A stretch of 64,000 nt of DNA from Anaerocolumna sp047777345 (GCA_047777345.1 JBKEEJ010000001.1:1-64000); one strand, 5' to 3'. Shown: positions 18,381 through 28,928, counted from the first letter of the stretch. Notes: generated from the sequence alone by a model not told the origin. A program made the numbers and translations.

Positions 18381-18411
18381 GCCATGTGAGGTAAACAACC
18401 TTTCACATGGC
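18381..18411 (+). promoter_or_regulatory. gdpP leader hairpin
   Basis: GCCATGTGA (18381-18389) pairs with TCACATGGC (18403-18411), with an AGG/CCT extension toward the loop. It lies between a TATAAT at 18323-18328 and the ribosome site AAGGAG at 18428-18433. No T tract follows, so it is more likely a stabilising or regulatory leader structure than a terminator. Confidence 0.45.
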
Positions 18412-18441
18412 AGTTATCGATACATTTAAGGAGCTAAGGAC

Positions 18442-20507
18442 ATGAAAAGGAATATTAAAGTAAAGGGAGCGCTGAAAGCATACTTACTGTGGCCAATTAT
18501 GCTGTCACTGTTATTGGCATGCATGAACATCAGTATTTATTTTATTGACAGGCAAGCTGCTTTTGTTGTGTTTATTTTTCTGGTTCTGTATGTGTTAATT
18601 GCCCTGTCTTTATATTTTTTTAAAAGACCCTCTGTGATGGGAGATTTAATTCGCTTTGCCGCTGATTATGGACAGGTGCAAAAGCAATTATTGAAGGAAA
18701 TGGCACTCCCTTATGCTATTTTGGATTACGAAGGAAGATTATTGTGGGGAAATAATGAGTTCCTTGATCTGATAGAATATGAAAACGAAAAAGCCGCCCG
18801 TAAGTCCATAGCAAACATATTTCCGGAAATAACGGACGATGTGCTGCCTAAAGATATGCAGGATAAGGTCGTTAGAGTATCCAAAAATGACAATCACTAT
18901 AAAATTATTTTAAGAAAAATAATTGCGGTTGATTTTTCAGACAGTGCTCCTTTTGAATATCAGGAAGAGGACGGGGGTTTAAATGATGCCAACACATTAA
19001 TTACCATGTATGTCTATGATGAGACGGAAATAAAAACCCTGATTAAGGAAAATCATGAACAAAAGATGATTACCGGTCTGCTGTATATTGACAATTATGA
19101 GGAAGCTTTGGAAAGTATTGATGAAGTCAGACGTTCCTTGTTAATTGCTTTGGTAGACCGTAAAATCAACAAATACATGCAGAGTATTGACGCTATTATA
19201 AAAAAGCTGGAGAAAGATAAGTATATTTTTATGTTTAAACAAAAATACTTGCCCCAGCTACAGGCAAACAGGTTCAGTATTCTTGAAGAAGTTCGTAATG
19301 TTAATATTGGTAATGAAATGGCAGTTACCATCAGTATAGGTCTGGGTGTCAATACAGAGTCTTATTTGCAGGGCTACGAATATGCCAGGGCTGCCATAGA
19401 TTTGGCCCTAGGCAGAGGCGGCGATCAGGCAGTGATTAAAGATGGAGACAAACTGCTTTATTATGGCGGCAAGAGTATTCAGTTAGAAAAGAGTACCAGA
19501 GTAAAAGCCAGGGTAAAGGCCCATGCCTTAAAAGAATTTATGGAAGCCAAAGATAAAGTAGTCATTATGGGACATGCCATTGGTGATGTGGACTCTTTTG
19601 GCGCCGGAATTGGTATTTATCGTATTGCCAAAACTTTAAACAAGAAAGCTCATATAGTAATAAATGAGGTAACTACTTCTGTCCGTCCGTTAATGAACCG
19701 ATTTATCAATAATCCGGATTATGAAGAAGATATGTTTTTAAGAGGGGAACAGGCCATGAGTGTGGTTGACAATAACACACTTTTGGTCATTGTGGATGTC
19801 AACAGGCCTGGTTATACGGAGTGCAGTGAATTGCTTTCCCTGACAAAAACGATCGTAATATTAGACCATCACCGTCAGACCGGTGAAAGCATTGAAAATG
19901 CGGTATTATCCTATATTGAACCATATGCTTCTTCATCCTGCGAAATGGTGGCGGAAGTTCTTCAGTATATTGGTGACGGACTTCGTCTGAAACCGGTGGA
20001 AGCAGATGCCATGTATGCCGGTATTATGATTGACACCAATATTTCTTAACCAAAACCGGCGTAAGGACTTTTGAGGCAGCCGCTTTCTTAAGAAGAAGCG
20101 GAGCAGATGTGACGCGTATCCGCAAATTTTTTCGCAGTGAAATGGATGAGTATAAAACCAAAGCTAAGGCCATTAGTTCAACAGAAATTTATCTGGACCA
20201 TTTTGCCATAACCGTTTGCTCCAGCAAAGGAGTTAACAGCCCGACTGTCCTTGGAGCACAGGTAGCCAACGAGTTGTTAAATATTGCCAATATAAAGGCT
20301 ACTTTTGTTTTTACGGAATTTAATGATAAAATATATTTAAGCGCCCGCTCCATTGACGAAGTAAATGTGCAGCTTGTAACGGAACGATTGGGCGGAGGGG
20401 GTCATATGAGTGTGGCCGGAGCCCAGTTTACCGGCATAACTTTAGCCGAAGCAATCGATAAGCTAAAAACCACCTTGTCTACCATGAAGGAGGAAGGGGA
20501 ATTGTAA
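18442..20507 (+). pseudogene. gdpP: GdpP-type cyclic-di-AMP phosphodiesterase, one-base frameshift
   Basis: GdpP layout: two N-terminal membrane helices, a PAS-like segment (~75-170), a degenerate GGDEF domain, then DHH-DHHA1 with GHAIGDVDSFGAGIGIY, VIVDVNRPGYTE and ILDHHRQTGESIENA. The frame ends at 20049 in MYAGIMIDTNIS, but the next frame continues without a gap (TKTGVRTFEAAAFLRRSGA, then LGGGGHMSVAGAQF). Adding one A around 20041 (AAT AAT TTC TTA) rejoins them into about 688 aa. As written, the DHHA1 part with the GGGH motif is lost. The enzyme hydrolyses c-di-AMP, which controls potassium and osmolyte transport; trkA lies 5 kb downstream. It precedes rplI-dnaB in the usual Firmicutes order. 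Confidence 0.9.
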
Positions 20508-20561
20508 TTTTATTGACCCTTTGTTAAAACAGGACATATCAGTATTTGAAAGGAGATATAT

Positions 20562-21008
20562 ATGCAGGTAATTTTATTACAGGATGTAAAATCATTAGGG
20601 AAAAAAGGTGAAATTGTTAACGTAAGTGATGGTTATGCCAGAAATTATATATTGCCGAAAAAATTAGGGCTGGAAGCCAATGCTAAAAATTTAAATGACC
20701 TGAAATTGCAAAAAGCTGCCGAAGAAAAGAGGCAGAAAGAATTACTGAAAGAAGCCCAAGAGCTTGGTAAACAACTGGAAAACAAAACACTGGAGGTTAA
20801 GATTAAAACCGGCGAAGGAGGAAGAACTTTCGGATCCATATCCTCCAAGGAAATCGCAGGGGCCTTAAAAACCCAGTACGGATTAGATATAGATAAGAAA
20901 AAGTTACAACTGCCTGAACCTTTAAAAACAATCGGAACTCATATTGTTCCCGTAAAACTTCATCCTCAGGTAACGGCAGAACTTAAGGTAAAAGTCAGTG
21001 AACAATAA
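20562..21008 (+). CDS. rplI: 50S ribosomal protein L9
   Basis: 148 aa, normal length. The N-terminal domain starts MQVILLQDVKSLGKKGEIVNVSDGYARNYI, the L9 signature that binds 23S rRNA. A long connecting helix (NLNDLKLQKAAEEKRQKELL) and the C-terminal domain (GGRTFGSISSKEIA) follow. AAGGAGATATAT precedes the ATG. It lies between gdpP and dnaB, the conserved order in low-GC Firmicutes, and is probably co-transcribed with both. Confidence 0.98.
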   Translation: MQVILLQDVKSLGKKGEIVNVSDGYARNYILPKKLGLEANAKNLNDLKLQKAAEEKRQKELLKEAQELGKQLENKTLEVKIKTGEGGRTFGSISSKEIAGALKTQYGLDIDKKKLQLPEPLKTIGTHIVPVKLHPQVTAELKVKVSEQ

Positions 21009-21088
21009 AAGATATAATGTAAAAAACCCGGTACAGCTTTCTGTGAACAGCCGTTATAAAATTATTTGCAGAATGTTGTACCATAATA

Positions 21089-22444
21089 TTGGAGGAAGGG
21101 CATATGGATGAGGCATTTATAAAAAAAGTGTTGCCCCACAGTACGGAAGCTGAACAGTCAGTCATTGGATCTATGCTTATGGATAAAGATGCCATTGTTG
21201 CGGCATCTGAAATTGTATCCGCGGAAGACTTTTATGAACATCGGTATGGCGTATTGTTTGATGCCATGCTGGAACTCTTTAATGAAGGTAAGCCGGTGGA
21301 TTTAATTACTCTGCAGAATAAATTAAAGGAAAAAGATGTTCCGCCTGAACTGTGCAGTCTCGAATTTATTAGAGATTTGATTGCTTCTGTCCCAACTTCA
21401 GCCAATGTAAGGTACTACGCCAATATTGTAAAAGAAAAATCCACCCTAAGGCAGTTAATTAAGGTTTCGGAATCCATCGCCAACGAATGTTACCTGGACA
21501 AAGAAAAGGTAGAAAACATATTGGAAGATGCCGAAAAGAAAATGTTTGATATATTCCAGAAAAGGAATTCGGGCGATTTTGTAAGTATTAAGGAAATTGT
21601 ATTTAAATCTTTGGAAAGTATTGAGGCAGCCGCAAGAAATAAAGGAAATGTAACCGGTATTCCCACTGGTTTTTATGACCTGGATTATAAAACAGCCGGG
21701 TTACAGCCTTCGGATTTAATTTTGATTGCTGCAAGGCCTTCCATGGGTAAAACTGCATTTGCATTAAACATAGCGGAACATGTGGTATTAAAAAGCAATA
21801 TAACCACAGCCATATTCAGTTTGGAAATGTCAAAAGACCAGCTGGTAAAGCGTATTATGTCCATGCACTCCAAAGTAAATTCCCAGGCTATGCGAACCGG
21901 GGATTTAAGCGATGAGGACTGGCTGAAGTTAGTGGAGAGTGCCAGAGTTATCGGAAATTCCAATCTGATTATCGATGATACGTCCAGTATTTCGGTAAGC
22001 GAACTAAGGTCCAAGTGCCGTAAGTTTAAACTGGAACATAATTTAGGGTTGGTTATTATTGACTATTTGCAGTTAATGACAGGCAGCAGGAAAACTGAAT
22101 CCAGGCAGCAGGAAATTTCGGAAATTTCCCGTTCTTTAAAAGGCCTGGCCAGAGAATTAAATGTTCCGGTTATAGCCTTGTCCCAGCTTAGCCGTGCGGT
22201 AGAGCAAAGACCGGATAAAAGGCCAATGTTGTCTGATTTAAGAGAATCCGGTGCCATTGAGCAGGATGCGGATATCGTTATGTTTTTATACCGGGATGAT
22301 TATTATAATCATGATTCGGAAGAAGCCGGAATATCGGAAGTTATTATAGGCAAACAAAGAAATGGTCCCACCGGTACCGTAAAACTTGCATGGCTGGCAC
22401 AATATACGAAGTTTGCTAATTTAGAAAGGCATGGAAATACCTGA
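21089..22444 (+). CDS. dnaB: Replicative DNA helicase DnaB
   Basis: A 451-aa hexameric replicative helicase (DnaC in Bacillus naming). The N-terminal primase-interacting domain (PHSTEAEQSVIGSMLMDKDAI) is followed by the RecA-like domain: Walker A AARPSMGKTAFALN, H1a FSLEMSKDQLVKR, Walker B LGLVIIDYLQLM, and the arginine-finger region DLRESGAIEQDADIVMFLYRD. Length is typical and the start at 21089 gives the family's normal N-terminus. GGAGGAAGG is the ribosome site. It closes the gdpP-rplI-dnaB cluster and is followed by a terminator. Confidence 0.97.
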   Translation: MEEGHMDEAFIKKVLPHSTEAEQSVIGSMLMDKDAIVAASEIVSAEDFYEHRYGVLFDAMLELFNEGKPVDLITLQNKLKEKDVPPELCSLEFIRDLIASVPTSANVRYYANIVKEKSTLRQLIKVSESIANECYLDKEKVENILEDAEKKMFDIFQKRNSGDFVSIKEIVFKSLESIEAAARNKGNVTGIPTGFYDLDYKTAGLQPSDLILIAARPSMGKTAFALNIAEHVVLKSNITTAIFSLEMSKDQLVKRIMSMHSKVNSQAMRTGDLSDEDWLKLVESARVIGNSNLIIDDTSSISVSELRSKCRKFKLEHNLGLVIIDYLQLMTGSRKTESRQQEISEISRSLKGLARELNVPVIALSQLSRAVEQRPDKRPMLSDLRESGAIEQDADIVMFLYRDDYYNHDSEEAGISEVIIGKQRNGPTGTVKLAWLAQYTKFANLERHGNT

Positions 22445-22486
22445 TTTTTTCAGGAGTTTATTCACTTGAATAGAAAGATTTTATGG

Positions 22487-22543
22487 TTCCACAGAAATAT
22501 TTAAGGATTTATCCTTAATGTACTTTCTGTGGGATTTTTTTGT
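22487..22543 (+). terminator. Terminator of dnaB
   Basis: CCACAGAAA with internal AAGGAT / ATCCTT pairs to TTTCTGTGG, then ATTTTTTTG. The 200 bp from here to putP hold no gene. Confidence 0.9.
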
Positions 22544-22745
22544 TTTAAGAACTCCCCGGATTTCCTGAAAAATAAAGACTCATTAAAGAAACCGCCGGTT
22601 ATTTGGAATATCCGTATGCGGCAAATTTTCCGGAAAAACATGGAAAAAATATGCGGAACACTTGTATAATTTTAATTTTAATGTTATAATTATGCATATT
22701 AAGCTTCGGAAGGTGGAAATAAGAAAAGATAAGGGGGATTAGGGT

Positions 22746-24303
22746 ATGGGTAATGTTCAGATACTCCTTACCATGTGTGTTTATATGGCTTTAGTAATTG
22801 CCATAGGATTATTTTTTTCAAAACGAGCCAACGAAAGTTCAGAAAATTATTTCTTAGGAGGCAGATCCTTAGGTCCCTGGGTAGCAGCAATGAGTGCGGA
22901 AGCATCGGACATGAGCGGTTGGCTTCTAATGGGGTTACCGGGCGTAGCCTATTGGATGGGAATCAGCGATGCCATCTGGACAGCTATCGGATTAATGGCA
23001 GGAACCTATATCAACTGGCTGATTGTGGCCAAGAGACTTCATGCATATTCGCTTATTGCCAATGATTCCATAACAATCCCGGATTTTTTCAGTAACCGAT
23101 ATAAAGAAAAGAATAAGATAATTATGACCATAGCCGCTCTTTTTATTTTGGTATTCTTTACTATTTATGCTTCCAGCTGTTTTGTAACGGTCGGAAAACT
23201 GTTTCATACCCTATTTGGACTGCCATATCAGTTAATGATGATGGCAGGAGCCCTGTTTGTAATAATTTATACTTTTCTTGGAGGTTTCCTTGCGGAAAGT
23301 GCGTCAGACTTTATGCAGGCCATTGTGATGATTGTGGCTTTGACGGTTGTATTAATTTCCTCTGTCATTTATGCGGGAGGGCCCGTTGCGGTATATGATA
23401 ATTTAAAGGCGATTCCGGGCTTCTTGGATTTCTTTGGCAAAGCTACGCCGGAAGTTCAGAATGGAGTTCAGCAGTTAAGTGAAAATGGTGAACCTTTATT
23501 TGGTCAGGCAGGAGAATATGGATTTTTAACCATAATATCCACTCTTTCCTGGGGGCTTGGATATTTTGGAGTTCCTCAGGTTCTTTTAAGATTTATGGCC
23601 ATAAGGAAAAATGAGGAGATTAAAAGAGCCAGAAGAATTGCAACCATCTGGTGCGGGATTTCCTTAATTTCCGCTGTATCTATCGGATTAATCGGAAGAG
23701 CGGCTTTCCCCGCAGCTCACCTTACTGCCAGCAGTGCGGAGAATATTTTTATTACTTTGGCAACCAAATTATTGCCAATTCTCGTTGCCGGCGTTGCAAT
23801 GGCAGGAATTCTGGCAGCAACCATCAGCTCTTCGGATTCCTATCTTTTGATTGCATCTTCCGCCGTATCGAAAAACATATATCAGGGGCTGATTAAAAAA
23901 AATGCCACAGACAAACAGGTAATGACAGTATCCAGAGTGATTCTTTTAATTATTACTTTAGTGGGGGTAGTCATAGCCCTGGATGAAAACAGCATTATAT
24001 TTGTGGTTGTATCCTTTGCCTGGGCAGGATTTGGCGCAACCTTCGGACCGTTAATGCTGTTTTCTCTTTTCTGGAAACGGACCACCAGGGAAGGGGCCAT
24101 TGCTGGTATGCTGTCCGGCGGTATTATTGGTATTCTTCTGGAAGCTGGTGCTAAAACCCATGGGTGGAGTATTTGGAATCTATGAACTGTTACCCGCCTT
24201 CCTTGTTTCTTCTGTTTTTATTATTATAGTGTCCTTTTTTACGAAAGAACCGGAAGAAGAGATTCTGCAGGAATTTAGGCAGGCTAAGGAATATCAGGAT
24301 TAA
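22746..24303 (+). pseudogene. putP: Sodium/proline symporter, one-base frameshift near the C-terminus
   Basis: A sodium:solute symporter of the PutP type. The N-terminal helix is followed by ENYFLGGRSLGPWVAAMSAEASDMSGWLLMG (the sodium/proline site), VLISSVIYAGGP, GYFGVPQVLLRFMA and AATISSSDSYLLIA, about 12-13 helices in all. In frame 1 it reaches SGGIIG and then runs into unrelated residues, stopping at 24185. The next frame supplies the correct continuation FFWKLVLKPMGGVFGIYELLPAFLVSS, to 24303. One base too many around 24128-24132 (ATTATTGGTATTC) explains it; the restored protein is about 518 aa. Loss of the last two helices is expected as written. Proline uptake serves nutrition and osmoprotection. 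Confidence 0.88.
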
Positions 24304-24365
24304 GAATAAGACTGGTTTTGCCAACAGAATTGATTCTTAATATTCAGAGTTAAATTCCAATAAAA

Positions 24366-24432
24366 TTGCCGCCATGGAGTATTAAGTTGTGACAGATAAA
24401 TCCTTTACAACTATAATACCGGTGGCGGCAAT
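24366..24432. terminator. Bidirectional hairpin between putP and trkH
   Basis: TTGCCGCC and GGCGGCAA flank an inner TATTA-GTTGT / ACAACTATAATA pairing. The genes on both sides converge here, so it probably ends both transcripts. Confidence 0.7.
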
Positions 24433-24462
24433 AATATTTTTATAAAAAGTCACACACCTTAT

Positions 24463-25896
24463 TTATTTTTTCCAGGTGCCAGGAGCAAACAAAAGAAGCA
24501 TTGGGAATATCTCCAGGCGGCCAACCAGCATATCAAACATCATAACAAATTTGGATAAATCGGAGAAGCCTCCAAAGTTACCCATGGGGCCAACGACCTC
24601 AAAACCCGGACCAACATTGTTCAGGGTTGCCGCCACAGCAGTGAAACTGCTGGTAAAATCAAAATTATCCAAAGATACAAGCAAAATGGATATGGCAAAT
24701 ATTGCGATATAAGTTACAAAAAATACATTAATGGAACGTAATGTTTCATGCTCAATCCGTTTGCCTTCGAATTTCAGTATTTTAATGCTTCTTTTATGAA
24801 TCAGATAGGACATTTCCTTACCGATAGTCTTTATCAGGATAATGATACGGGATACTTTCATTCCGCCAGCGGTACTGCCTGCACAGGCACCGGTAAACAT
24901 CAGAATCAACAGAATAAATTTTGAAAATGTGGGCCATTTATTAAAATCCACAGTGGCATATCCTGTAGTAGAGATAATTGAAGTTACCTGAAAGGCAGCA
25001 TGATGGATGGAACCAAAGAAATTTTTAAAACCACCTAAATTGAAAGAAATTAGTACAATGGATGTCGAAACAATAATACAATACCATTTCAGCTCCTCAC
25101 ATTTGAAAGCTTCCTTAAACTTTTTATATAGGAGTAAAAAGTAAACATTAAAATTGATGCCAAATAAAAACATAAAAATTGATATGACCGTCTGCACATA
25201 ATGAGAATAACTGGCTATACTGTCGTTTTTAACGGAAAATCCGCCCGTTCCGGCAGTGCCAAAGGTTATGGTCAGAGAATCAAACAAAGACATACCTCCC
25301 AGCAAAAGGAGAATGACTTGAATTATGGTCATAAACAAATAAATGGAATACAACAAGATGGCAGTTGTACGCATTCTTGGAGCCAGTTTGCCAACGGATG
25401 GTCCCGGGCTTTCTGCTCTTAAGATATGCATACTTTCTCCACCGGCCATAGGCAGAATGGCCAGGATAAATACTAATATGCCCATACCTCCGATCCAGTG
25501 GGTAAAGCTTCTCCAAAAAAGTATACAATGGGACAGAGACTCAATATCACTTAAAATACTGGAGCCGGTTGTCGTAAATCCGGAGATAACTTCAAATAAA
25601 GCATCCGGATAATGGGGAATTTCTCCGCTGATATAGGAGGGAAGTGACCCAAAGATACCCATGAAAATCCAGCCTAAGGCCACAGTAACAAAACCTTCCT
25701 TAGCAAAAAAAACTTTGTTTTTCGGTTTACGAAGAATCAAAGGTATTCCTGTCAGTAAGCAAATTCCGATGGTAGCCAGAAAGGCAAATCCGCTTTGTTC
25801 CCGATAAATAAGAGCAACGATACAGGGAAGAACCATAAAGGCAGCTTCAATGGTAATAATCCAGCCAATTATATGTAAAATAAATGATTTATTCAC
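24463..25896 (-). CDS. trkH: Potassium uptake protein TrkH (KtrB-like membrane subunit)
   Basis: A 477-aa membrane protein of the TrkH/KtrB family with about ten to twelve helices and four pore loops. The selectivity-filter regions are seen as EVISGFTTTGSSI, TFGTAGTGGFSV, SIISTTGYATVDF and TLNNVGPGFEVVGP, and the gating loop as GACAGSTAGGMKVSR. It takes up K+ with Na+ or H+. It is the second gene of the minus-strand pair trkA-trkH, 24 bp after trkA, where TrkA is the cytosolic gating ring. Its 3' end meets putP at a shared hairpin. Confidence 0.96.
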   Translation of the reverse strand: MNKSFILHIIGWIITIEAAFMVLPCIVALIYREQSGFAFLATIGICLLTGIPLILRKPKNKVFFAKEGFVTVALGWIFMGIFGSLPSYISGEIPHYPDALFEVISGFTTTGSSILSDIESLSHCILFWRSFTHWIGGMGILVFILAILPMAGGESMHILRAESPGPSVGKLAPRMRTTAILLYSIYLFMTIIQVILLLLGGMSLFDSLTITFGTAGTGGFSVKNDSIASYSHYVQTVISIFMFLFGINFNVYFLLLYKKFKEAFKCEELKWYCIIVSTSIVLISFNLGGFKNFFGSIHHAAFQVTSIISTTGYATVDFNKWPTFSKFILLILMFTGACAGSTAGGMKVSRIIILIKTIGKEMSYLIHKRSIKILKFEGKRIEHETLRSINVFFVTYIAIFAISILLVSLDNFDFTSSFTAVAATLNNVGPGFEVVGPMGNFGGFSDLSKFVMMFDMLVGRLEIFPMLLLFAPGTWKK

Positions 25897-25920
25897 AATA
25901 AACCCTCCACTTCATCCCTG

Positions 25921-27276
25921 TTAGGCCAAAATATCTGTTAAGTCTTCCAGACCCGTATTGGTAGTTACGATAATAACGGTGTCTCCGACTTGTATGGAAT
26001 CCTGACCATTTGGTATGATGATTTTTCCATTCCGGTTAATACAGCTTACCAGCAGATTCTCTTTTAATTTTAGTTTTTCTAAAGGTATACCGATAATTTT
26101 GGAAGTTGCATTAACCCGGAACTCTAAAGCCTCCACTTGATTTCCTACGATTTTATATAAAGTTTCCACACTGCTTCCTTTTGGATTCCCCATTGCCCTT
26201 ACGTGTTGCACAATGCGTTCCGTTGTAATAGTCTTTGGGTCCACAATTACACCTAAAGGCATCTCCTCTATAATATCATCATAAGTTAATCTGGTTACCT
26301 TCGTAAATATTTTGGCCCGTGATTTTTTCTGGGCATACAGAGAGAGCAAAATATTTTCCTCGTCCAGGTTGGTGAGGGAAGCAAAGGCGTCCATATCTTC
26401 AATACCCTCTTCTAAAAGCACATTATTATCCGTCGCATTGGCATTGATTACTAAGGCTTCCGGAAGCATTTCACTTAATGCTTCACAGCGCTCATGATTT
26501 TGCTCAATGATTTTTACCATAACACCCATGGATATGAATTTTTTGGCAAGATATACGGATATGGTTCCTCCGCCGGCAAGCATCACATTTTTGATAGGGT
26601 GGGTGACAAATCCAGCCTTATTAAAAAAACCCGTAGCTTGCTTTGGAGAAGCCACAAAGGAAATTGTATCACCGGACTGCAGTACAAAGCTGCCGGAAGG
26701 TATATAGACGTGATTTTGACGTTCAACCGCACAGACTAATACTTTACAATGCAATTGGGACGCAATATTATATATTTTCATGTTGTCCAGAACGGAGCCT
26801 TGTGGGATCTGAAATTTCAGCAATTCAATTTTCCCCTTGGCAAAGGTATCAACTTTAATGGCAGAAGGCACTCTGATAAGTCTTGCCATATCCATGGCGG
26901 TTTCCTGTTCCGGATTAATAATCATGGATAACCCTAATTCTTCCTTTATAAAATCAATTTCATTATTGTACTGGGGATTTCTTACTCTGGCTATGGTATG
27001 GCAATTGCCGGCTTTTTTGGCAATCAGACAGCATAAGAGATTTAATTCATCTGAATTGGTAACCGCAATTAACAAGTCTGACGTTTCTATTCCGGCGGAA
27101 AGAAGAACATGATAACTGGAACCGTTTCCTACAATTCCCATGACATCTAAAGTATCCGTTATATTTTGAATTGCGGAGGCCTTATTATCAATGACCACAA
27201 CGTCATGTCCCTCCCTGTCAAGTTGCTCGGCCAGGGTTGTTCCGACCTTACCGCAACCAACGATAAGTATCTTCAT
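25921..27276 (-). CDS. trkA: Potassium uptake regulatory protein TrkA
   Basis: A 451-aa cytosolic protein with two tandem RCK units. Each has a Rossmann NAD-binding core (KILIVGCGKVGTTLAEQL at the start; NVMLAGGGTISVYLAKKF in the second half) followed by an RCK_C (TrkA_C) domain, the last ending near the C-terminus (SIQVGDTVIIV). It forms the regulatory ring of the TrkH channel. RCK_C domains of related proteins bind c-di-AMP, which would link this gene to gdpP in the same window (inference). The ATG at 27276 follows AAAGGAGAT. First gene of the trkA-trkH operon. Confidence 0.96.
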   Translation of the reverse strand: MKILIVGCGKVGTTLAEQLDREGHDVVVIDNKASAIQNITDTLDVMGIVGNGSSYHVLLSAGIETSDLLIAVTNSDELNLLCCLIAKKAGNCHTIARVRNPQYNNEIDFIKEELGLSMIINPEQETAMDMARLIRVPSAIKVDTFAKGKIELLKFQIPQGSVLDNMKIYNIASQLHCKVLVCAVERQNHVYIPSGSFVLQSGDTISFVASPKQATGFFNKAGFVTHPIKNVMLAGGGTISVYLAKKFISMGVMVKIIEQNHERCEALSEMLPEALVINANATDNNVLLEEGIEDMDAFASLTNLDEENILLSLYAQKKSRAKIFTKVTRLTYDDIIEEMPLGVIVDPKTITTERIVQHVRAMGNPKGSSVETLYKIVGNQVEALEFRVNATSKIIGIPLEKLKLKENLLVSCINRNGKIIIPNGQDSIQVGDTVIIVTTNTGLEDLTDILA

Positions 27277-27638
27277 AAAAAAATGACATCTCCTTTACAG
27301 TATTTTCAAAGAATTTCTAAAACTAGTAACAGGGAAAATTATAATTTTTTAATATATCGTAGTAAATCATATTATAGCACAGGTTAAAAAAAAAGAAAGA
27401 TTTATTTACAAACAGAGTCTTTTCTGGGGCGGAACCTGCCAGATACTAAGATCGGACAAGCCTACTTTTTGTTCTATTATAATTCCACGAATTCATTATA
27501 ATATTTATACTCTCAATATTATAAAATTGCCATAAATGATTTTGAAAGTTGCTGTAGGAATATGTCAGGGCCTGGAGAGGAGGACAAGCTTTTTAAGAAC
27601 CCTGTCGACAAATTAATCGGGAAAGTATTTTATGTGTA
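27277..27638. other. Intergenic stretch, no gene seen
   Basis: A divergent region between trkA and the MerR-type gene. It must contain the trkA promoter, but I cannot fix it. No open frame with a ribosome site and no clear hairpin. Confidence 0.4.
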
Positions 27639-27666
27639 TTGCATTGAATATTTGCTGTGATATAAT
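27639..27666 (+). promoter_or_regulatory. Promoter of the MerR-type gene
   Basis: TTGCAT (27639-27644), a 16-bp spacer and TATAAT (27661-27666), about 46 bp before the start codon. Confidence 0.55.
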
Positions 27667-27712
27667 TAAATAAGTGTAAAAAAATTACAAATTGACACAA
27701 GGAGGAGGAGTC

Positions 27713-28378
27713 ATGAATGAAACCAGGTATATGATATCAGAGGCCTCAAAAAGAATTGATATTGAACAGCATACACTGCGATATTGGGAAGAAGAACTGG
27801 ATTTACATATACGTAGAAATGAAATGGGACACAGATATTATACGGAAGAAGATATTGAAGTTTTAAAAGCGGTTAAAATTCTGAAAGAAAAAGGATACCA
27901 GCTTCGGGCAATCAAAATGTTGTTGCCGGATATTCAGAAACTGAGCAACCTGGGCAAAGAAGAAATTGATAAAATGCAGCAGGAATGGGATAAAAAATAT
28001 ATGGAAGACATTGTCCAGGAAAGCACTCAGGCTGCCTTATCTGTTCAAAGTAAAAGCTTATCTGAAAAAACGGAAGAATATGACCCAAAAAATACCGGAA
28101 AGTTAAGCCAATTTAAAAACCTGATGAGTAACCTTATCTCAGAAGCAATGCAGGAAAATAATGAGGTGCTTGCCGACTCCATAAGTGAACTGGTAACAAA
28201 AAGCGTAACGAAAGAAATAGAGTATCTGTTAAGAATGAAAGAAGAGAGGGAAGAAGAACGATTTAAACAGTTTGACCGGGCATTAAGAGAACTGCAGAAC
28301 AGCCGGATGGAAGCCGCTGCATCCAGATCGGACCGTTTCAAAAGGAAAAAAGGAATTTTCGGAAAAGGTAAGTTATGA
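27713..28378 (+). CDS. MerR-type HTH protein with coiled-coil tail
   Basis: 221 aa. Residues ~4-72 are a MerR winged helix: MISEASKRIDIEQHTLRYWEEEL, then MGHRYYTEEDIEVLKAVKILKEKG. The tail has long charged, coiled-coil-like stretches (EIEYLLRMKEEREEERFKQFDRALREL) and ends in a very basic segment. It lacks the metal-binding cysteines of classic MerR proteins. Similar Firmicutes proteins combine a MerR helix with a coiled coil of unknown role, possibly chromosome-associated. The ATG at 27713 is chosen because GGAGGAGG lies four bases before it; a TTG at 27692 would start upstream of that site. Confidence 0.85.
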   Translation: MNETRYMISEASKRIDIEQHTLRYWEEELDLHIRRNEMGHRYYTEEDIEVLKAVKILKEKGYQLRAIKMLLPDIQKLSNLGKEEIDKMQQEWDKKYMEDIVQESTQAALSVQSKSLSEKTEEYDPKNTGKLSQFKNLMSNLISEAMQENNEVLADSISELVTKSVTKEIEYLLRMKEEREEERFKQFDRALRELQNSRMEAAASRSDRFKRKKGIFGKGKL

Positions 28379-28413
28379 GAAAATACAAAAGAATCAAAAA
28401 CACCAAAAAATAA

Positions 28414-28446
28414 GGGGCTAAGTGATGAAAAATTTCTCACAGCCCC
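28414..28446. terminator. Bidirectional terminator
   Basis: GGGGCT-GTGA pairs with TCAC-AGCCCC. On the plus strand TGTAATTTTG follows; on the minus strand the run is TTATTTTTTGG. It lies between the convergent MerR-type and ferredoxin genes. Confidence 0.8.
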
Positions 28447-28462
28447 TGTAATTTTGAATATA

Positions 28463-28630
28463 TTAAGCTTGGATAGCCCCGGTTGGGCATGTTGCTGCAC
28501 AAGCACCACACTCAATGCAGGCATCTGCATCAATTTCATAATGATTAGCGCCTTCAGAAATAGCTCCAACAGGACATTCGCTAGCGCAAGCGCCGCAGCT
28601 TATACATTCATCAGAAATTTTATATGCCAT
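28463..28630 (-). CDS. 2[4Fe-4S] ferredoxin
   Basis: A 55-aa clostridial-type ferredoxin. Two cluster motifs are complete: CISCGACASECP and CIECGACAATCP, each C-x2-C-x2-C-x3-C-P. It carries electrons in the cytosol for pyruvate:ferredoxin oxidoreductase, hydrogenase or Rnf-type reactions. The start MAYKISDECISC at 28630 is chosen because AGGAGG lies nine bases upstream; a longer frame to 28666 would include that ribosome site. Single-gene transcript ending at the shared terminator. Confidence 0.96.
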   Translation of the reverse strand: MAYKISDECISCGACASECPVGAISEGANHYEIDADACIECGACAATCPTGAIQA

Positions 28631-28928
28631 GATTATGTACCTCCTATTCATTATCTTCTTTAACATTTTAATATATAATCAGTGATAATACAAGCAAAAT
28701 ATAAATTATTTCATATCTCATCTGATACTATCTATCCCATAGCCCTAATTTATCGTAAAATGATTCTTAACTGTCTCAAGCCCCCACAGCAATATCTTTT
28801 TTTATCGGGTTATATTGACATCATATAAGTATGGATAAGACTAATGAATAATAATAATAAGTATTGATAACATTAAATCCTTGACGGGCAGAGAAACTTA
28901 GATTATAATTAAATGGTTCACAAAAATT

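Noticed and set aside
17845..18441. tRNA or known riboswitch between gdhA and gdpP
   Set aside because: Only hairpins were found; no cloverleaf or recognised aptamer pattern could be drawn.
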